Shown here piece after piece: positions 28,841-38,586 of a DNA stretch of 64,000 bases. Each line of letters starts with the position of its first letter. Within the stretch, counting starts at the first letter, position 1. The stretch is from UBA6168 sp964573725 (GTDB lineage Bacteria; Bacteroidota; Bacteroidia; Chitinophagales; Saprospiraceae): NCBI GenBank assembly GCA_964573725.1, contig CAZNLJ010000005.1, positions 62,001 to 126,000 on the forward strand, written 5' to 3'. Below the pieces are notes generated by a model, which made no database searches, was not told the DNA's origin, and worked only from the letters and a program-made list of their open reading frames with translations. A program made the position numbers and the translations under genes.

Positions 28841-30724
28841 TCAGCGGGCCACCACGAATTTACGGGTGATGGTCCCATCGGCGGTAGCCACACGGACCAG
28901 GTAGGTACCCGGAGCGAGGTGGGACACATTGTACTGGCGGGTATCCTGGAAGGCTTGCTTGATCTCGTCGATCTGGATGACCCGGCCGTTCAGGTCGGCG
29001 AGGGTGACGTTTGCCAAAGTCGGTGCGTCGAGTGCCAGCTGGACGTTCAGCACCTCGTTTGCCGGGTTCGGATAATAAGACAGCACCTTATCGGGCAAGG
29101 GACGTTCGTCGGTGGTATTGGCCAGGTCGATCGACAGGCGCAGCATGGCGGCCGGTTCCGGACCGAAGCCCCCGAGATACCAGCGTCCGTCCGCGCCGCT
29201 CCAGATCACCGTGGAGATCTTGAAGAAGTTGGCCTGGGGAATGGCTTCGCTGAAAGCGTGGAAAATCACGTTGTATTCCTCTTCATAGGAAGCCAACAGG
29301 AGATAACGGTTACCGGGTTTCAACACCACGCCGGGCAGCTCCGTGTCGAAGTCGACGAGGGAGGTGGTCTGGGTGTTGAAATTGGCGGCGGCCGTAAAGG
29401 CGTGGTCGTTGATGGAACGAAGGATGAAGGCGGGATTGGAGATGAAATCGAGGTTGTTGTCGAAATTGCCCCAACCCGGTTCCACGGTGCTTTCGTCCAC
29501 TTCCATGAGGATGATCTTGACGATGTTGTTGAGCAGGTTGCCGTCGGCGGAATTCTTGGCGGCAGCAAAGGTGGCGTTGGTGGCCATGTAGGTATCCACC
29601 CAGTCGTTGCTGGTGAAATAGAGGTTGCCGATCTGATAATTGGCAGCACCGCCGCCGGGCCGGTAGGCGATGGTCGGAGCGGCTTCCTTGGACCAGAGGT
29701 TGTCCGTTACCACGAAAGGCGCCGAATCACTGTTGTCGGCCAGGTCGGCATCGTCGGCATCTAGGCTGTACACGGAATAGACCAGTTCATAATCACCGAC
29801 CGGAAGGTTGTTTCCGGGGACGAAGATATTTTCCGTTTGGATCAGCGAATCGGTGGTGCCGATGGCGAGTGTGGGGACGATGGTGCTGTCGGCGAACAGC
29901 ACGTTTCCGTCCGAATCGAGGATTTCCGCCTTGACCACTACGTTTGTCAGCTCCGTGGTACCGAGGTTGGAAACCTCGGCGAAGAAACTCATCGTATCGG
30001 TCGTGATTTGGGAAGCCGGCTGGGCGAAGGAGGCCGGCGTGTAAAAGAATTGGCCGATCTTGGCGTTGACCGCCGGCGTCGGGTCGAAATCCAGCAATGC
30101 CACATCATCCACCTGCCAGCTGTAAGCGCAGCCGACATCGGAACCGCCGATGACGGTCGACTGGTCTGCGCGGAAGTGGAAAGCGAACCAGAAGGCGGGT
30201 TGGTTCGCCGCATAATCCGTCAGGTTCACCGTAACGAGCTGCGGGTTGATGTCCCCATTGGAGGACAGGTCGCCATAGTCGTTGTTTTCTGCGCCTTCGA
30301 AGACCGGGACGGCCGTCCAGGTGACGCTGTCCGTGCTCACCTCGATCCAGGTCATGTCATTGTAGCGCCGGTAGCGGTTATGGAACTGGAGTACGACCAC
30401 ATCCTTGTCGGAAAGGTCCAGGCCGGGGGACACCAACCAGGCATCCTGTTCGCCGCTGCAATTGAGGTCGGAATCAAAGATCATCCACCCGTCCGCCGCG
30501 GTGGCGGATGCCAGCGGACCGGTCGAGAAGCCACCGGCAGGACCGGTATTGGTCCAGGTCCAATTGGAGGAGGCGGACATGTCACCCGCCACTTCGATGG
30601 CGGTCCAGGTTGCCGGCAGGGAGTCTGCGAAGGATTCCGTCCAGAAGGGATCCTGGGCCTTCACCTGGGTAAGGAGCGCGATGGTCAACATCATCGCCGG
30701 GATTGTTTTTGTAAAAAATCTCAT
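28841..30724 (-). CDS. Secreted T9SS cargo protein with choice-of-anchor-like domain
   Basis: 627 residues. Signal peptide MRFFTKTIPAMMLTIALLTQ followed by VKAQ. Residues about 24-215 form a choice-of-anchor (type J-like) beta-sandwich: WTESFADSLPATWT, a WMIFDSD line, and WQVDDVALLDF near its end. The middle contains a CARDB/Ig-like stretch (FFAEVSNLGTTELTNVVVKA) and an unrecognised domain. The last ~80 residues are a type A T9SS sorting domain: SYYPNPANEVLNVQL, LADLNGRVI, APGTYLVRV and a final RKFVVAR. The protein is therefore predicted to cross the outer membrane through the Por/type IX system and be attached to the surface or released. No catalytic motif was recognised. A strong terminator follows it. 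Confidence 0.9.
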   Translation of the reverse strand: MRFFTKTIPAMMLTIALLTQVKAQDPFWTESFADSLPATWTAIEVAGDMSASSNWTWTNTGPAGGFSTGPLASATAADGWMIFDSDLNCSGEQDAWLVSPGLDLSDKDVVVLQFHNRYRRYNDMTWIEVSTDSVTWTAVPVFEGAENNDYGDLSSNGDINPQLVTVNLTDYAANQPAFWFAFHFRADQSTVIGGSDVGCAYSWQVDDVALLDFDPTPAVNAKIGQFFYTPASFAQPASQITTDTMSFFAEVSNLGTTELTNVVVKAEILDSDGNVLFADSTIVPTLAIGTTDSLIQTENIFVPGNNLPVGDYELVYSVYSLDADDADLADNSDSAPFVVTDNLWSKEAAPTIAYRPGGGAANYQIGNLYFTSNDWVDTYMATNATFAAAKNSADGNLLNNIVKIILMEVDESTVEPGWGNFDNNLDFISNPAFILRSINDHAFTAAANFNTQTTSLVDFDTELPGVVLKPGNRYLLLASYEEEYNVIFHAFSEAIPQANFFKISTVIWSGADGRWYLGGFGPEPAAMLRLSIDLANTTDERPLPDKVLSYYPNPANEVLNVQLALDAPTLANVTLADLNGRVIQIDEIKQAFQDTRQYNVSHLAPGTYLVRVATADGTITRKFVVAR

Positions 30725-30886
30725 GTGTGCAAAAGTTAAGTGGATAAAGTGGCGGAAGACAGGCTATGACCGGCACCGGGTGCATGGACACCCGCCGCTG
30801 CGGACATTTCCGGTGGCATTCCGCCACCCTGGTTTCCGCTTCGGCAGTCGGAGGCCCTCCTTCCTTCCACAATCGGAATATGTGGT

Positions 30887-30894
30887 CAAAGATA
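30887..30894 (-). promoter_or_regulatory. Candidate -7 promoter box for the T9SS cargo gene
   Basis: The minus strand reads TATCTTTG, an exact TAnnTTTG match, 162 bases before the ATG at 30724. No -33 element is clear. It lies in a 288-base gap that otherwise holds only the hairpin at 30962-30994. Confidence 0.35.
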
Positions 30895-30961
30895 AGGTAA
30901 CAAAGCAGGTATTTTGGTTGCGTCGAAACGCCGGGACCAAATTTCTTACGATTCCGTCGAT

Positions 30962-30994
30962 GGTGCCTGCCATTTTCGGGAAATGGCAGGCACC
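30962..30994 (-). terminator. Hairpin after the DUF4412-like gene
   Basis: A perfect 14-base inverted repeat (GGTGCCTGCCATTT with AAATGGCAGGCACC) and a five-base loop begins 18 bases past the stop codon at 31013. No T run follows on the minus strand. It probably closes the operon that starts with the DinB-like gene. Confidence 0.6.
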
Positions 30995-31012
30995 TGACAG
31001 AACCCGTCCGCC

Positions 31013-31732
31013 TCAATTTCCGCCGAAAGGCAGCATGCCGCCCATTTCAGATTCCAATTCGGCCATGGTGACCTTCCGGTATCCTTCCGGTATATCGAAT
31101 GCACCGCCCGGCACTTCTCCGTCGATGGAATTGGCCACCAGCACCATGTTGAGACCATCCACCCCACCGGTTAAACGGATCTCCAGGGGGAACCCTTTCA
31201 ATTCCGACTTTCCTTTACCCCGTTCCGCTCCGGGAATCGCGATTTTTTCCGTAATGTAATAGGTGATCGATATACCCTCGTCGGTGTGCAGGGTCGCCTT
31301 GTAACAAGGATACCCGGCGATATCCTTCCGGTCCTTCTTGTCGTACTCGATGTTCCCGCCGCTGAAGCCGAACAAAGGGTCCTGGTTTTGCTGCATGTCC
31401 GTTTCCGCCATGCCGATGATCTGATAGCGCTGCCCCAACATGTTCATCAACATGACCGGCTCGGCTTTCCCGTCGATGTCGACGATGGACTGGAAACCCA
31501 TCATGCCCATCATCATGTTCATTTGGAAGGAGACATGGTCCTTGTCGAAGATGTATTCCAAGGACATGCTACCGGTTGCCAGCTGCGTCATGAAATCCTC
31601 CTCCTCCATTTCGTCGTGTTCCGCCTCGAAAGTGATCCGTCCCTGCTGAAGGCTCTTTTGTGCGGCCGATTGCCAGGAGGTGAACGCCAGGACAAGCATG
31701 GCCGCCGAAATTCGAAAAATTACCTTTTTCAT
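31013..31732 (-). CDS. DUF4412-like secreted protein
   Basis: 239 residues with a signal peptide (MKKVIFRISAAMLVLAFTSW, cleavage near SAAQ). The mature part looks like DUF4412-type Bacteroidota proteins: an early GRITFEAE strand, a Met-rich stretch MNMMMGMMGF, and then strands with IAGYPCYKATL and ITYYITEKI, probably a lipoprotein-carrier-like beta half-barrel. Function is unknown. It lies 39 bases after the exonuclease gene on the same strand and ends before a strong hairpin, so it is likely the last gene of the DinB-prmA operon. Confidence 0.8.
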   Translation of the reverse strand: MKKVIFRISAAMLVLAFTSWQSAAQKSLQQGRITFEAEHDEMEEEDFMTQLATGSMSLEYIFDKDHVSFQMNMMMGMMGFQSIVDIDGKAEPVMLMNMLGQRYQIIGMAETDMQQNQDPLFGFSGGNIEYDKKDRKDIAGYPCYKATLHTDEGISITYYITEKIAIPGAERGKGKSELKGFPLEIRLTGGVDGLNMVLVANSIDGEVPGGAFDIPEGYRKVTMAELESEMGGMLPFGGN

Positions 31733-31771
31733 AAAGATGGGTTGAATGGATCTTCACCGGTAGACTGAGCA

Positions 31772-32323
31772 TCAATACCGCCAAAGATCTATGTATTTGA
31801 TGAATATTTTGGATAGGTTCTCCGCATCGGAAATGGCTCGATGATAGACGCCCGTGAATTCGAACCCTTCCAGTTCCACAACTTTCTTCAATCCCCGATA
31901 GGTGTTCCATCCGCGGATCTCATGGTATTGCCGCCGGATGTTCAGGTGACGGTCCTCGAACCAGTCCGTTTCCAGGCGGTGCAGGTCGGCGTCCTGCAGG
32001 ATCATCCGCCTGTCGAAGGACCCCCAGGAACAGTAGAGGCATTCCGTGTCTTCCTCCTCCGACTCCGCCCAGTCCCGGAAATCCTCCATTACCCGCGGGA
32101 AGGTATCCGCCCGATTGACGGAGACCTGGTCGATGGAGGTCAGGGACTTGCAGAAGTGGGACAGGGTGGGATGCAGGACCGGCCGGACGAAGCGGTTGAA
32201 TGCGCCGGTCACCTCACCGTAAGGATTGATTCGGACTGCACCGATTTCAATGATTTCCTGTACCATATCCACCGGCATCGAATCCCAGCATGTTGCCTCC
32301 AGGTCGAAAACAATGAAGTTCAT
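31772..32323 (-). CDS. DEDDh-family 3'-5' exonuclease
   Basis: 183 residues, a single exonuclease domain. Exo I is FDLEATCW (metal-binding Asp and Glu), Exo II is in CSWGSFDRRM, and Exo III is HRAISDAENL with the His and Asp of the DEDDh type. The relatives with this layout (ERI1/KapD-like) trim RNA or DNA 3' ends; it is not the longer DNA polymerase epsilon subunit. The gene sits 31 bases after the 1520-residue protein gene and 39 bases before the DUF4412-like gene. The natural substrate is not evident. Confidence 0.9.
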   Translation of the reverse strand: MNFIVFDLEATCWDSMPVDMVQEIIEIGAVRINPYGEVTGAFNRFVRPVLHPTLSHFCKSLTSIDQVSVNRADTFPRVMEDFRDWAESEEEDTECLYCSWGSFDRRMILQDADLHRLETDWFEDRHLNIRRQYHEIRGWNTYRGLKKVVELEGFEFTGVYHRAISDAENLSKIFIKYIDLWRY

Positions 32324-32354
32324 GTGTTGAATTCATGGGGTGGAGCGCCTGGGT

Positions 32355-35300
32355 TCAATTCGGCACGGCCGCCCGGACACGATTGATGAAGGCCTGTGCC
32401 GTCGAGGGTTCCACCGGTTGGATTTCGTATTGTTCGCCGTCCGCCATCTTGAATACTTTTTCCTTATCCTTCATGCTCAGCAGTTCGTCCATGAACCGGG
32501 TATTGTTGGAGACCACGCTCAGGATCCCTTGCTTGTAGCCGAAGAAATAATATTGTTGGCTGGGTGACTTGATGTAAAAGTACAAGCGGTCGTCCTCATT
32601 GGTAGGCATTTTCAGTTCCAGGTGGGCGGTGACGTTCATGCTCACCATTTCACCGCCGATGCTGGCGATGCCCAGCTTGTCGGTGGCGGAGACAAAGGAC
32701 TGGTAATCCCGGTCCCAAAGCAGCGGGACGTTGTCAAACAGGACAGTATAGGGGTTGTACCGCTTCGGTATGTTGAGCGAACCGAGGTTGATCTCGTCGA
32801 TGACGCTGCGCATGTCCTCGTTGGCCGGGAACATGTCGCTGACCACTTTCTTGTAAAACGACATGTTCTTGGCATAGACGATGGGGGTCGCCTCGAAGGT
32901 GCTGCTCTTGAAATCGGCCAGCATGATTTTCTCGAGGTTCTCCGGCAGGATCAGCTTGATGCCGACCATGGCCTGCATGTTCAGCTTCGATTCGAGGGAG
33001 CCGGCATCGAAGAGACTGTCCACCTCCATCCCCGGGAAATCCGTTTGCAGGAAACCGGCGGCATCGACATCGATATATTTGAGGGCGGAAGCGAATTCGA
33101 ATTTCCCCTCCATCTCGATTTTTCCAGTCTTGTTGTTGAAGACCAATTGGTTGCCGGACAATGATTGGGGTGTGCCGAAAATCCGGCTGGAGTCGCTGAA
33201 TATGAAGCGGTCGTTTTTCTCATCGTATTGCAAGGCGCCCTTGATGTGGATGATGGGGCGGTCCTTGCGGAAAAAGAGCGGCATCATCACCCGGGGATAG
33301 GCACTGGCGGTTTCCTTGCTGAGATACAAGCCGGTGTGCAGCTGCTCGCCTTCCATGTTGAGCGGGACATCATAGATGATGGTCAGGTTGTTCTTGTCGC
33401 CTTCGCAGTTGAAGGAAAACCAGTTCTGTTCGGGCAAGGTGGACGACTGCAACTGGCCGAAGCCTTTGAAGCGGAGGTTCGGCTTGTCGGAGCTCAGGCT
33501 GATGTTTCCCTGGAATTTGGTCTTGTGGTCGATGTAGAAATCACTGCTTTGGCCGATTTCCGCATTTGCCCTTGTAACGGACCGCTTTTCGCTGCGGGAG
33601 CCTTTGCCTACCCTACTGCCTATGATTTCCCCGAATTCAATCTCCTGTTTGTGGCGTCCGATGTTGTATTCGTAGAACCCGCTGGCCCGGTATTCCTTTT
33701 TGCCGAGTATCTGTACCGTGGCCTTGTTGATCACATGGTATTTGGAGATGGTATCTGCGACGATCCTGGCATTGTTCAGGGTCTTCATCTCCGCATTCGG
33801 CTGGATGTCCACATTTCCGCTATCCGGATAGACGTAGGCATCGGATGTGATGATGTAGGGGACACCACCGATCTTCAGCTGGTTGGTCCGAAGGTCGTAG
33901 AAGGCCGATTTACCCTGGAATGACAGGGAATCCTGGTCGGGATGGATGGAAAGGAAATTTCCCAGGTTCCCTTCGAGCGCCCGGAAGGTCACCGTCTCGT
34001 TCGCCATGTTCCAGTCGAATTCATTGAACGAGGTCTGGTATTGGTTGTATGGGAGGGTGGTGGTCAACAGGTTTGCATTGGCACTGAAATTACCCATCTG
34101 TTTGTCGAAATCCACGCTGCCGTTGAGGTTCTCGGTGGTGAGGGCGAGGGCATCGGCGTTGAAAGCCTTGATTTGAAGGTCCGTGGTATCCGCCTGGGCC
34201 GAAAAAGCCCCGAGGCTGAACAGATTGGACCGCATGCTCGCCTTGTCCCAATTCAACAAGCCGGAAGCCTTGAGACCGCCGGGGGTCAGGATAAGCATCC
34301 CCTGGATCTCGTGGATGCCTTGGTTGAACATTTCGAAAGGGGCCTGTTTGGAAAAAATATACATGCTGTCCTTGTAAGGTCGCCAATCGATGGTAACATC
34401 CGAACCACTTACTTGCGGCACCTCCACCTGGCCGGAACGGTCTTCTTTCAAATTGAAGTATTCCGCACTGCCCGTTGATTGTAGAGGCTTAAATATCAAA
34501 TCTTTGGAATCGATGCTGGCGCTGAGGTAACTGAGGTTCCCCTTGCCCAGCAGACCAAGGTTGCTCAGTTCCAGCTCTCCTTTGTAGTTGCCTTTGTTCT
34601 TGTACACCGGGAATCCCTGGTCCGGGGTTTGCGTGATGAAGCCGAGGGAGGTGTCCTCCCGGATGATCAGTGTTTCCCGGAAGACGGGAAAGATATCGGC
34701 GGACAGGAACTGGCCTTTGAGCCGGATATCGTCCTTCGAGTACTTGTCCAGGCTGATGAAACTGAACGGGTCCAACTCGAAATAAAAGGACTTGCGGTCG
34801 TACGCCCCGCCCTGGATCCCCTGGTAGTCATAAAAGACGTAGCTGTTCTTCTTGCTTTCGAGGCTGGGGAAGATGGGGATGTTTTCCCTTCCGGACTTAT
34901 TGGAGGGCGCATCGATCAGCAGGACGCCGTTCAGGTGTTCGATGCGTGAACCGATGGAATAAGCATTGGGGATGCCGAACTTGTCGGTGGTCCCGGTCGG
35001 CAGGTAGAGGTCCATGTAGCGGACGGAATCCAGCTGTATCTGGAAACTGTTGTAGTCGAAATGGAAATCCTTGCCTTGAAGGGTACTGAATCCGGCAAAC
35101 AGGAGTCCGTCGATGTCCATATCGCGGTTCGGCTTCAACTTGACGAAATTGCCATAAGGTCGGATGATTACGCGTTGTGCGCGGCTGAGCTCCACCTGGC
35201 TGACCCCACTGATGCTGGTGGTATTGTCGCGCAGGTTGAAGATAGCGTTGGTTTCATCGGATTCGGATACGATCTTGATGATGTCGTAATCCACTTTCTT

Positions 35301-36917
35301 TTGGCTGGCATCCGCATAGTGGAAGATCTTGTCCTTGAGTTCCACCGTCTCGGTGGCGGCATTGTAGTTGATGAAACCCTTTGACACGAGGTCGTAGAGC
35401 AGGGAGGTGATGTTTTCGATGGAAAAATTGGGATTGAGCTTCCTGGCCAGCTGATTGGCATCAAGGACACGGTCCCCGACCTCTTGGGAGATCAATTTGA
35501 GCAGCGCAATCGGATTCGTGGTGGAGATGTTCTGCAAGCGGTAGTAGTCGGTTTCCTGGAAGTACTTCAAGGATTCGAAGGTAGCGGAGGTGGAGGACTT
35601 GGCGAATCCGAAATTCCGGCGTCCGATGTAGATACTGTCCTGGTCCAGCATGAAGTCGATCCGTTCCACATCCACGTTCACTTTTGCCAGCGAGAGGAAG
35701 AACGGGTTCCTGTCGTTGCCGCGTTTCCCGCGGGAGAGTTGCAGTTCCCGGGTCGGGATTTCGAAGCGGACGTTGACGGACGGATGATAGATGGAGTCCT
35801 GTCCGAAATAAAGGATCGACTCCACACTTTCCCCGATGATCCGTTCCTCTTGCTTGATGGTGAACAATTCCGCCTGTCCGTAATAGGAGACGATGTCCTT
35901 CTTGTTGCGCAACAGCAAGGTTGCCTTTTGGTCCGCCGTACCGAAGCCGTACACGGTGGTACCTTCCAACCTGAAACCGCCGATGAATTGGATACCCTCC
36001 CCGAAATTGGATATTTCCAAGAGGTTCTCCTTGCTTTGGAAACGGGGGTAGGATCCTTCCGTCGCTGCATTTTGAGAAACCAGCTTGTCACTGAAGATCC
36101 CTTCCACCGTCTTCTCCCCGAAATAGAGCGGGTAATGGAGGCGGGCATTATCCACGGTGTAGAGGCTTTTCTTCGTTTCCAGCTGGTATTCCCCCAGCTC
36201 CACATATACATCGGAATCCAGGTCGAGCCGTTCCCAGGAGACGAAGCCGCCGTTGCCCCGCCAAATCTGTTCCAGCGGGTAATAGATACCGCCGGTCCGT
36301 TGGATGACAATGGAATCGGCCCCCCGGATGGCGGTCAGGTCCAGTTCCCGGAAGCGGACGATCGGTGCCCGGTCGACATAATCCAACTGGAAATCCGCGC
36401 CCTTGATCAACCAGGAGGTGCCGAGGTCGGAATGGCGGATGGCTTTCTTTTCGAAGAAACCCGCACTGAAAACAAAGAATTCCTGCAATCCGGAGAACCT
36501 TCTGTTTTGAATATCGTCCAACAGGCTGTCCACTACATTGTTCCAGGTCGTGAACACCTCCGTACTAAGCTGGTATGTTTTCAGTAGGCAGAGCACATTG
36601 AAGTATTCGGAATAATAAGGCGATACAGGCACCCGTTGGTGCAACATATTGTTGCAGGTTCCGCGGATGTGCCCCAATTCCGCCTCACTGAACAGGCCAC
36701 TGCCGGCATAGCGGTCGAATTTCTTGAAGTTGTCGATGGTCCTGGAATTTCTCGAGGCGGTGATATGGTCTCCGAGTTCCTTCAGGAATGCATTCCGGTT
36801 TTCCGAAAATTCCTCGAGCTTTTGTGCGGAAGCGGAGGATGCCGCTGCCACCCAGATCCATGCTGTCATGAGGATGCAAACCGCACGACCGAAATTATTG
36901 GAAAATTTTTTATCCAT
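32355..36917 (-). CDS. Very large secreted beta-rich protein of unknown function (1520 residues)
   Basis: Started at the ATG at 36917, which opens a basic, then hydrophobic signal peptide (MDKKFSNNFGRAVCILMTAW, with cleavage near SSASAQ); the frame extends 39 codons upstream into probable non-coding sequence. After an alpha-helical first ~150 residues (EFSENRNAFLKELGDHITAS), most of the chain is short beta strands with repeated lines such as LxFxGxSxFYDLRTNQLKIG and GNLSYLSASIDSKDL, reminiscent of long periplasmic or surface beta-stacks. A small helical winged-helix-like stretch lies near SIENITSLLYDLVSKGFINY. I know no named family. No T9SS domain is present, so a periplasmic or outer-membrane-associated location is inferred. 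It lies 83 bases after prmA and 31 bases before the exonuclease gene. Confidence 0.88.
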   Translation of the reverse strand: MDKKFSNNFGRAVCILMTAWIWVAAASSASAQKLEEFSENRNAFLKELGDHITASRNSRTIDNFKKFDRYAGSGLFSEAELGHIRGTCNNMLHQRVPVSPYYSEYFNVLCLLKTYQLSTEVFTTWNNVVDSLLDDIQNRRFSGLQEFFVFSAGFFEKKAIRHSDLGTSWLIKGADFQLDYVDRAPIVRFRELDLTAIRGADSIVIQRTGGIYYPLEQIWRGNGGFVSWERLDLDSDVYVELGEYQLETKKSLYTVDNARLHYPLYFGEKTVEGIFSDKLVSQNAATEGSYPRFQSKENLLEISNFGEGIQFIGGFRLEGTTVYGFGTADQKATLLLRNKKDIVSYYGQAELFTIKQEERIIGESVESILYFGQDSIYHPSVNVRFEIPTRELQLSRGKRGNDRNPFFLSLAKVNVDVERIDFMLDQDSIYIGRRNFGFAKSSTSATFESLKYFQETDYYRLQNISTTNPIALLKLISQEVGDRVLDANQLARKLNPNFSIENITSLLYDLVSKGFINYNAATETVELKDKIFHYADASQKKVDYDIIKIVSESDETNAIFNLRDNTTSISGVSQVELSRAQRVIIRPYGNFVKLKPNRDMDIDGLLFAGFSTLQGKDFHFDYNSFQIQLDSVRYMDLYLPTGTTDKFGIPNAYSIGSRIEHLNGVLLIDAPSNKSGRENIPIFPSLESKKNSYVFYDYQGIQGGAYDRKSFYFELDPFSFISLDKYSKDDIRLKGQFLSADIFPVFRETLIIREDTSLGFITQTPDQGFPVYKNKGNYKGELELSNLGLLGKGNLSYLSASIDSKDLIFKPLQSTGSAEYFNLKEDRSGQVEVPQVSGSDVTIDWRPYKDSMYIFSKQAPFEMFNQGIHEIQGMLILTPGGLKASGLLNWDKASMRSNLFSLGAFSAQADTTDLQIKAFNADALALTTENLNGSVDFDKQMGNFSANANLLTTTLPYNQYQTSFNEFDWNMANETVTFRALEGNLGNFLSIHPDQDSLSFQGKSAFYDLRTNQLKIGGVPYIITSDAYVYPDSGNVDIQPNAEMKTLNNARIVADTISKYHVINKATVQILGKKEYRASGFYEYNIGRHKQEIEFGEIIGSRVGKGSRSEKRSVTRANAEIGQSSDFYIDHKTKFQGNISLSSDKPNLRFKGFGQLQSSTLPEQNWFSFNCEGDKNNLTIIYDVPLNMEGEQLHTGLYLSKETASAYPRVMMPLFFRKDRPIIHIKGALQYDEKNDRFIFSDSSRIFGTPQSLSGNQLVFNNKTGKIEMEGKFEFASALKYIDVDAAGFLQTDFPGMEVDSLFDAGSLESKLNMQAMVGIKLILPENLEKIMLADFKSSTFEATPIVYAKNMSFYKKVVSDMFPANEDMRSVIDEINLGSLNIPKRYNPYTVLFDNVPLLWDRDYQSFVSATDKLGIASIGGEMVSMNVTAHLELKMPTNEDDRLYFYIKSPSQQYYFFGYKQGILSVVSNNTRFMDELLSMKDKEKVFKMADGEQYEIQPVEPSTAQAFINRVRAAVPN

Positions 36918-37000
36918 GTACCAACGTTTTTCCAGCACCGGTTCCTTGGCCGGTTGCAAGCCCTGCCCACCATTTCCGTTACGCTGTGGACACCTTCCTT

Positions 37001-37828
37001 TCACAAGGACTTTCCGAACCTGATCATGGCCCACCCGTTGAGTTGGCTGCGGGCGGTTTCATGAAGCCCGTATGGTTGGGCCGCCTCCACCAGCATGGCG
37101 CTGTCCGATGTCAGAAATCCCGAACAGAGCAAAACCCCTCCCGCTGTCAGGTTTTGCTGGAACCAGGGAAATCCGGCCAGGATGATGTGGCGGTTTATAT
37201 TTGCCAGGATGACGTCGAAGCCGGTTGTATCGGCCACCGACAGGTCTCCGTCGCGCACCTCGACCCGATCGGCCTTGTTTTGCCGGATGTTGTCCAGGCT
37301 GTTGCGACAGGCTTCCGGATCATTGTCGATAGCCAGCACCCGACCGGCGCCCAGCCTGGAGGCTAGGATGGCCAGGATACCGGTGCCGCAGCCGTAGTCC
37401 AACACTTGTTTATCGATGAATCCGATATCCTGCATCGCCTCCATGACCATGGATGTGGTTTCGTGGTGACCGGTTCCGAATGCCATCCGGGGGTCGATGA
37501 CCAATTCGTGCCGTACACCCTGTTGGGCAGGGTGAAAACTTGCCCGCACGGCACAAAAATCCCTGATGCGTACCGGGTGGAAGTTCGATTCCCAAACCTC
37601 ATTCCAGTTCTGTCCGGGGATTAGGGTGATGTCGGGATTCAGACCGTGGGTGTCCGCCAATTCCCGGAGGTAGGTCCGCTCCGCCGTATCGAAGGATTCC
37701 TCCCGGATATATCCAGCGATCCCTCCGTCCTGTTCTTCGAAGGACTCGAACGCCCGTTCGGAAAGGAAGGCCAGCAGCACTTCCAGCAAGTCCGGCGGGG
37801 CGGTGATTTGGACGCGGTAGTAGTTCAT
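37001..37828 (-). CDS. prmA: Ribosomal protein L11 methyltransferase
   Basis: 275 residues from the ATG at 37828; an upstream TTG is less likely. The N-terminal substrate-recognition domain (about 1-60) is followed by the family line IDPRMAFGTGHHETT (about 111-125) and the SAM-binding motif VLDYGCGTGILAILA (about 142-156), then ILANINRHII with the NxxR-type motif near the catalytic site. PrmA trimethylates the N-terminus and lysines of ribosomal protein L11 in the cytoplasm. It follows the DinB-like gene by 60 bases and precedes the 1520-residue secreted protein gene. Confidence 0.95.
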   Translation of the reverse strand: MNYYRVQITAPPDLLEVLLAFLSERAFESFEEQDGGIAGYIREESFDTAERTYLRELADTHGLNPDITLIPGQNWNEVWESNFHPVRIRDFCAVRASFHPAQQGVRHELVIDPRMAFGTGHHETTSMVMEAMQDIGFIDKQVLDYGCGTGILAILASRLGAGRVLAIDNDPEACRNSLDNIRQNKADRVEVRDGDLSVADTTGFDVILANINRHIILAGFPWFQQNLTAGGVLLCSGFLTSDSAMLVEAAQPYGLHETARSQLNGWAMIRFGKSL

Positions 37829-37888
37829 AGGTTGCAATAATGGTTGTTCGCCCGGTGACGGGAACCAGGAAGCTGGTGATTGTCAAGC

Positions 37889-38410
37889 TCAGCGGGTGCC
37901 CGACAGCTGTCTGTAGGATACCGTAGCGGCGGCGTAGCCGACCGCATCGTCCAACCGGACTTCCGGTGCCGTCTGCTGCAGTCCCATCCGGATCATGGCC
38001 AGGTGGTGAACGGCGTGGTCGTGCGCAAACATCAGCTCCCGGCCGACCGTGGAATCCACGAATATCCGTTCCTTCGGCAACTGGCCGATGAAATCGGTCG
38101 CGACCCGGACACATAGGCTCATATCCGCCGGTCGGAGTTGTTCCAGGCATTCCGTCAGCAAGTCCGCCGCATAACGGGGTTGCGTCTCCGTGCGTAAATC
38201 CCGCTCCCTGGCTGTGTAGTCGATTTTTTGCTCCGGTATCCCGCGGGCCATGCAGCGGTAAAAATCGACGATGTGCCGGAAGTGCTGCCCCAGGGACGAC
38301 CCGTTGAAGAGCGCCAACGGCGCGCAATAGATGTCCGGAGGTATCCGCTCGAGCAGATCCGTCAACTGCCGAATCATCCGTTCGTTCCCGTCGATACAGG
38401 TGTTGTCCAT
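37889..38410 (-). CDS. DinB-like four-helix-bundle protein
   Basis: 173 residues. Helical throughout, with the DinB-superfamily metal-ligand pattern: a His in GQHFRHIVDFYR (about residues 41-52) and two His in HDHAVHHLAMIR near 130-140. Members include thiol-dependent transferases such as bacillithiol S-transferase and many uncharacterised damage- or stress-induced proteins, so the reaction here is unknown. The promoter at 38512-38542 lies upstream, and prmA follows after 60 bases, so it probably leads the operon. Confidence 0.85.
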   Translation of the reverse strand: MDNTCIDGNERMIRQLTDLLERIPPDIYCAPLALFNGSSLGQHFRHIVDFYRCMARGIPEQKIDYTARERDLRTETQPRYAADLLTECLEQLRPADMSLCVRVATDFIGQLPKERIFVDSTVGRELMFAHDHAVHHLAMIRMGLQQTAPEVRLDDAVGYAAATVSYRQLSGTR

Positions 38411-38511
38411 TTCGTCTTGTTTTCGAAGAAGGCGCGACGACCTTCGCGGTTCGGGTCAGTAACCTAGGGATTGCTTGGCAGGCATCTGTCAGGGTAACGT
38501 ATCGAAACTTG

Positions 38512-38542
38512 CAAAATTATGCAAGCGGACATAATTTTCAAC
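38512..38542 (-). promoter_or_regulatory. Bacteroidota-type promoter for the DinB-prmA operon
   Basis: On the minus strand a GTTG (-33, consensus TTTG) is separated by exactly 19 bases from TAATTTTG (-7, consensus TAnnTTTG). The expected start of transcription is near 38505, leaving a leader of about 95 bases to the ATG at 38410. This is the best promoter match in the window. Confidence 0.6.
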
Positions 38543-38586
38543 GCCCGGTCTTGCCCACCGAAACCGACGCCATATCCTTTCGGGAT

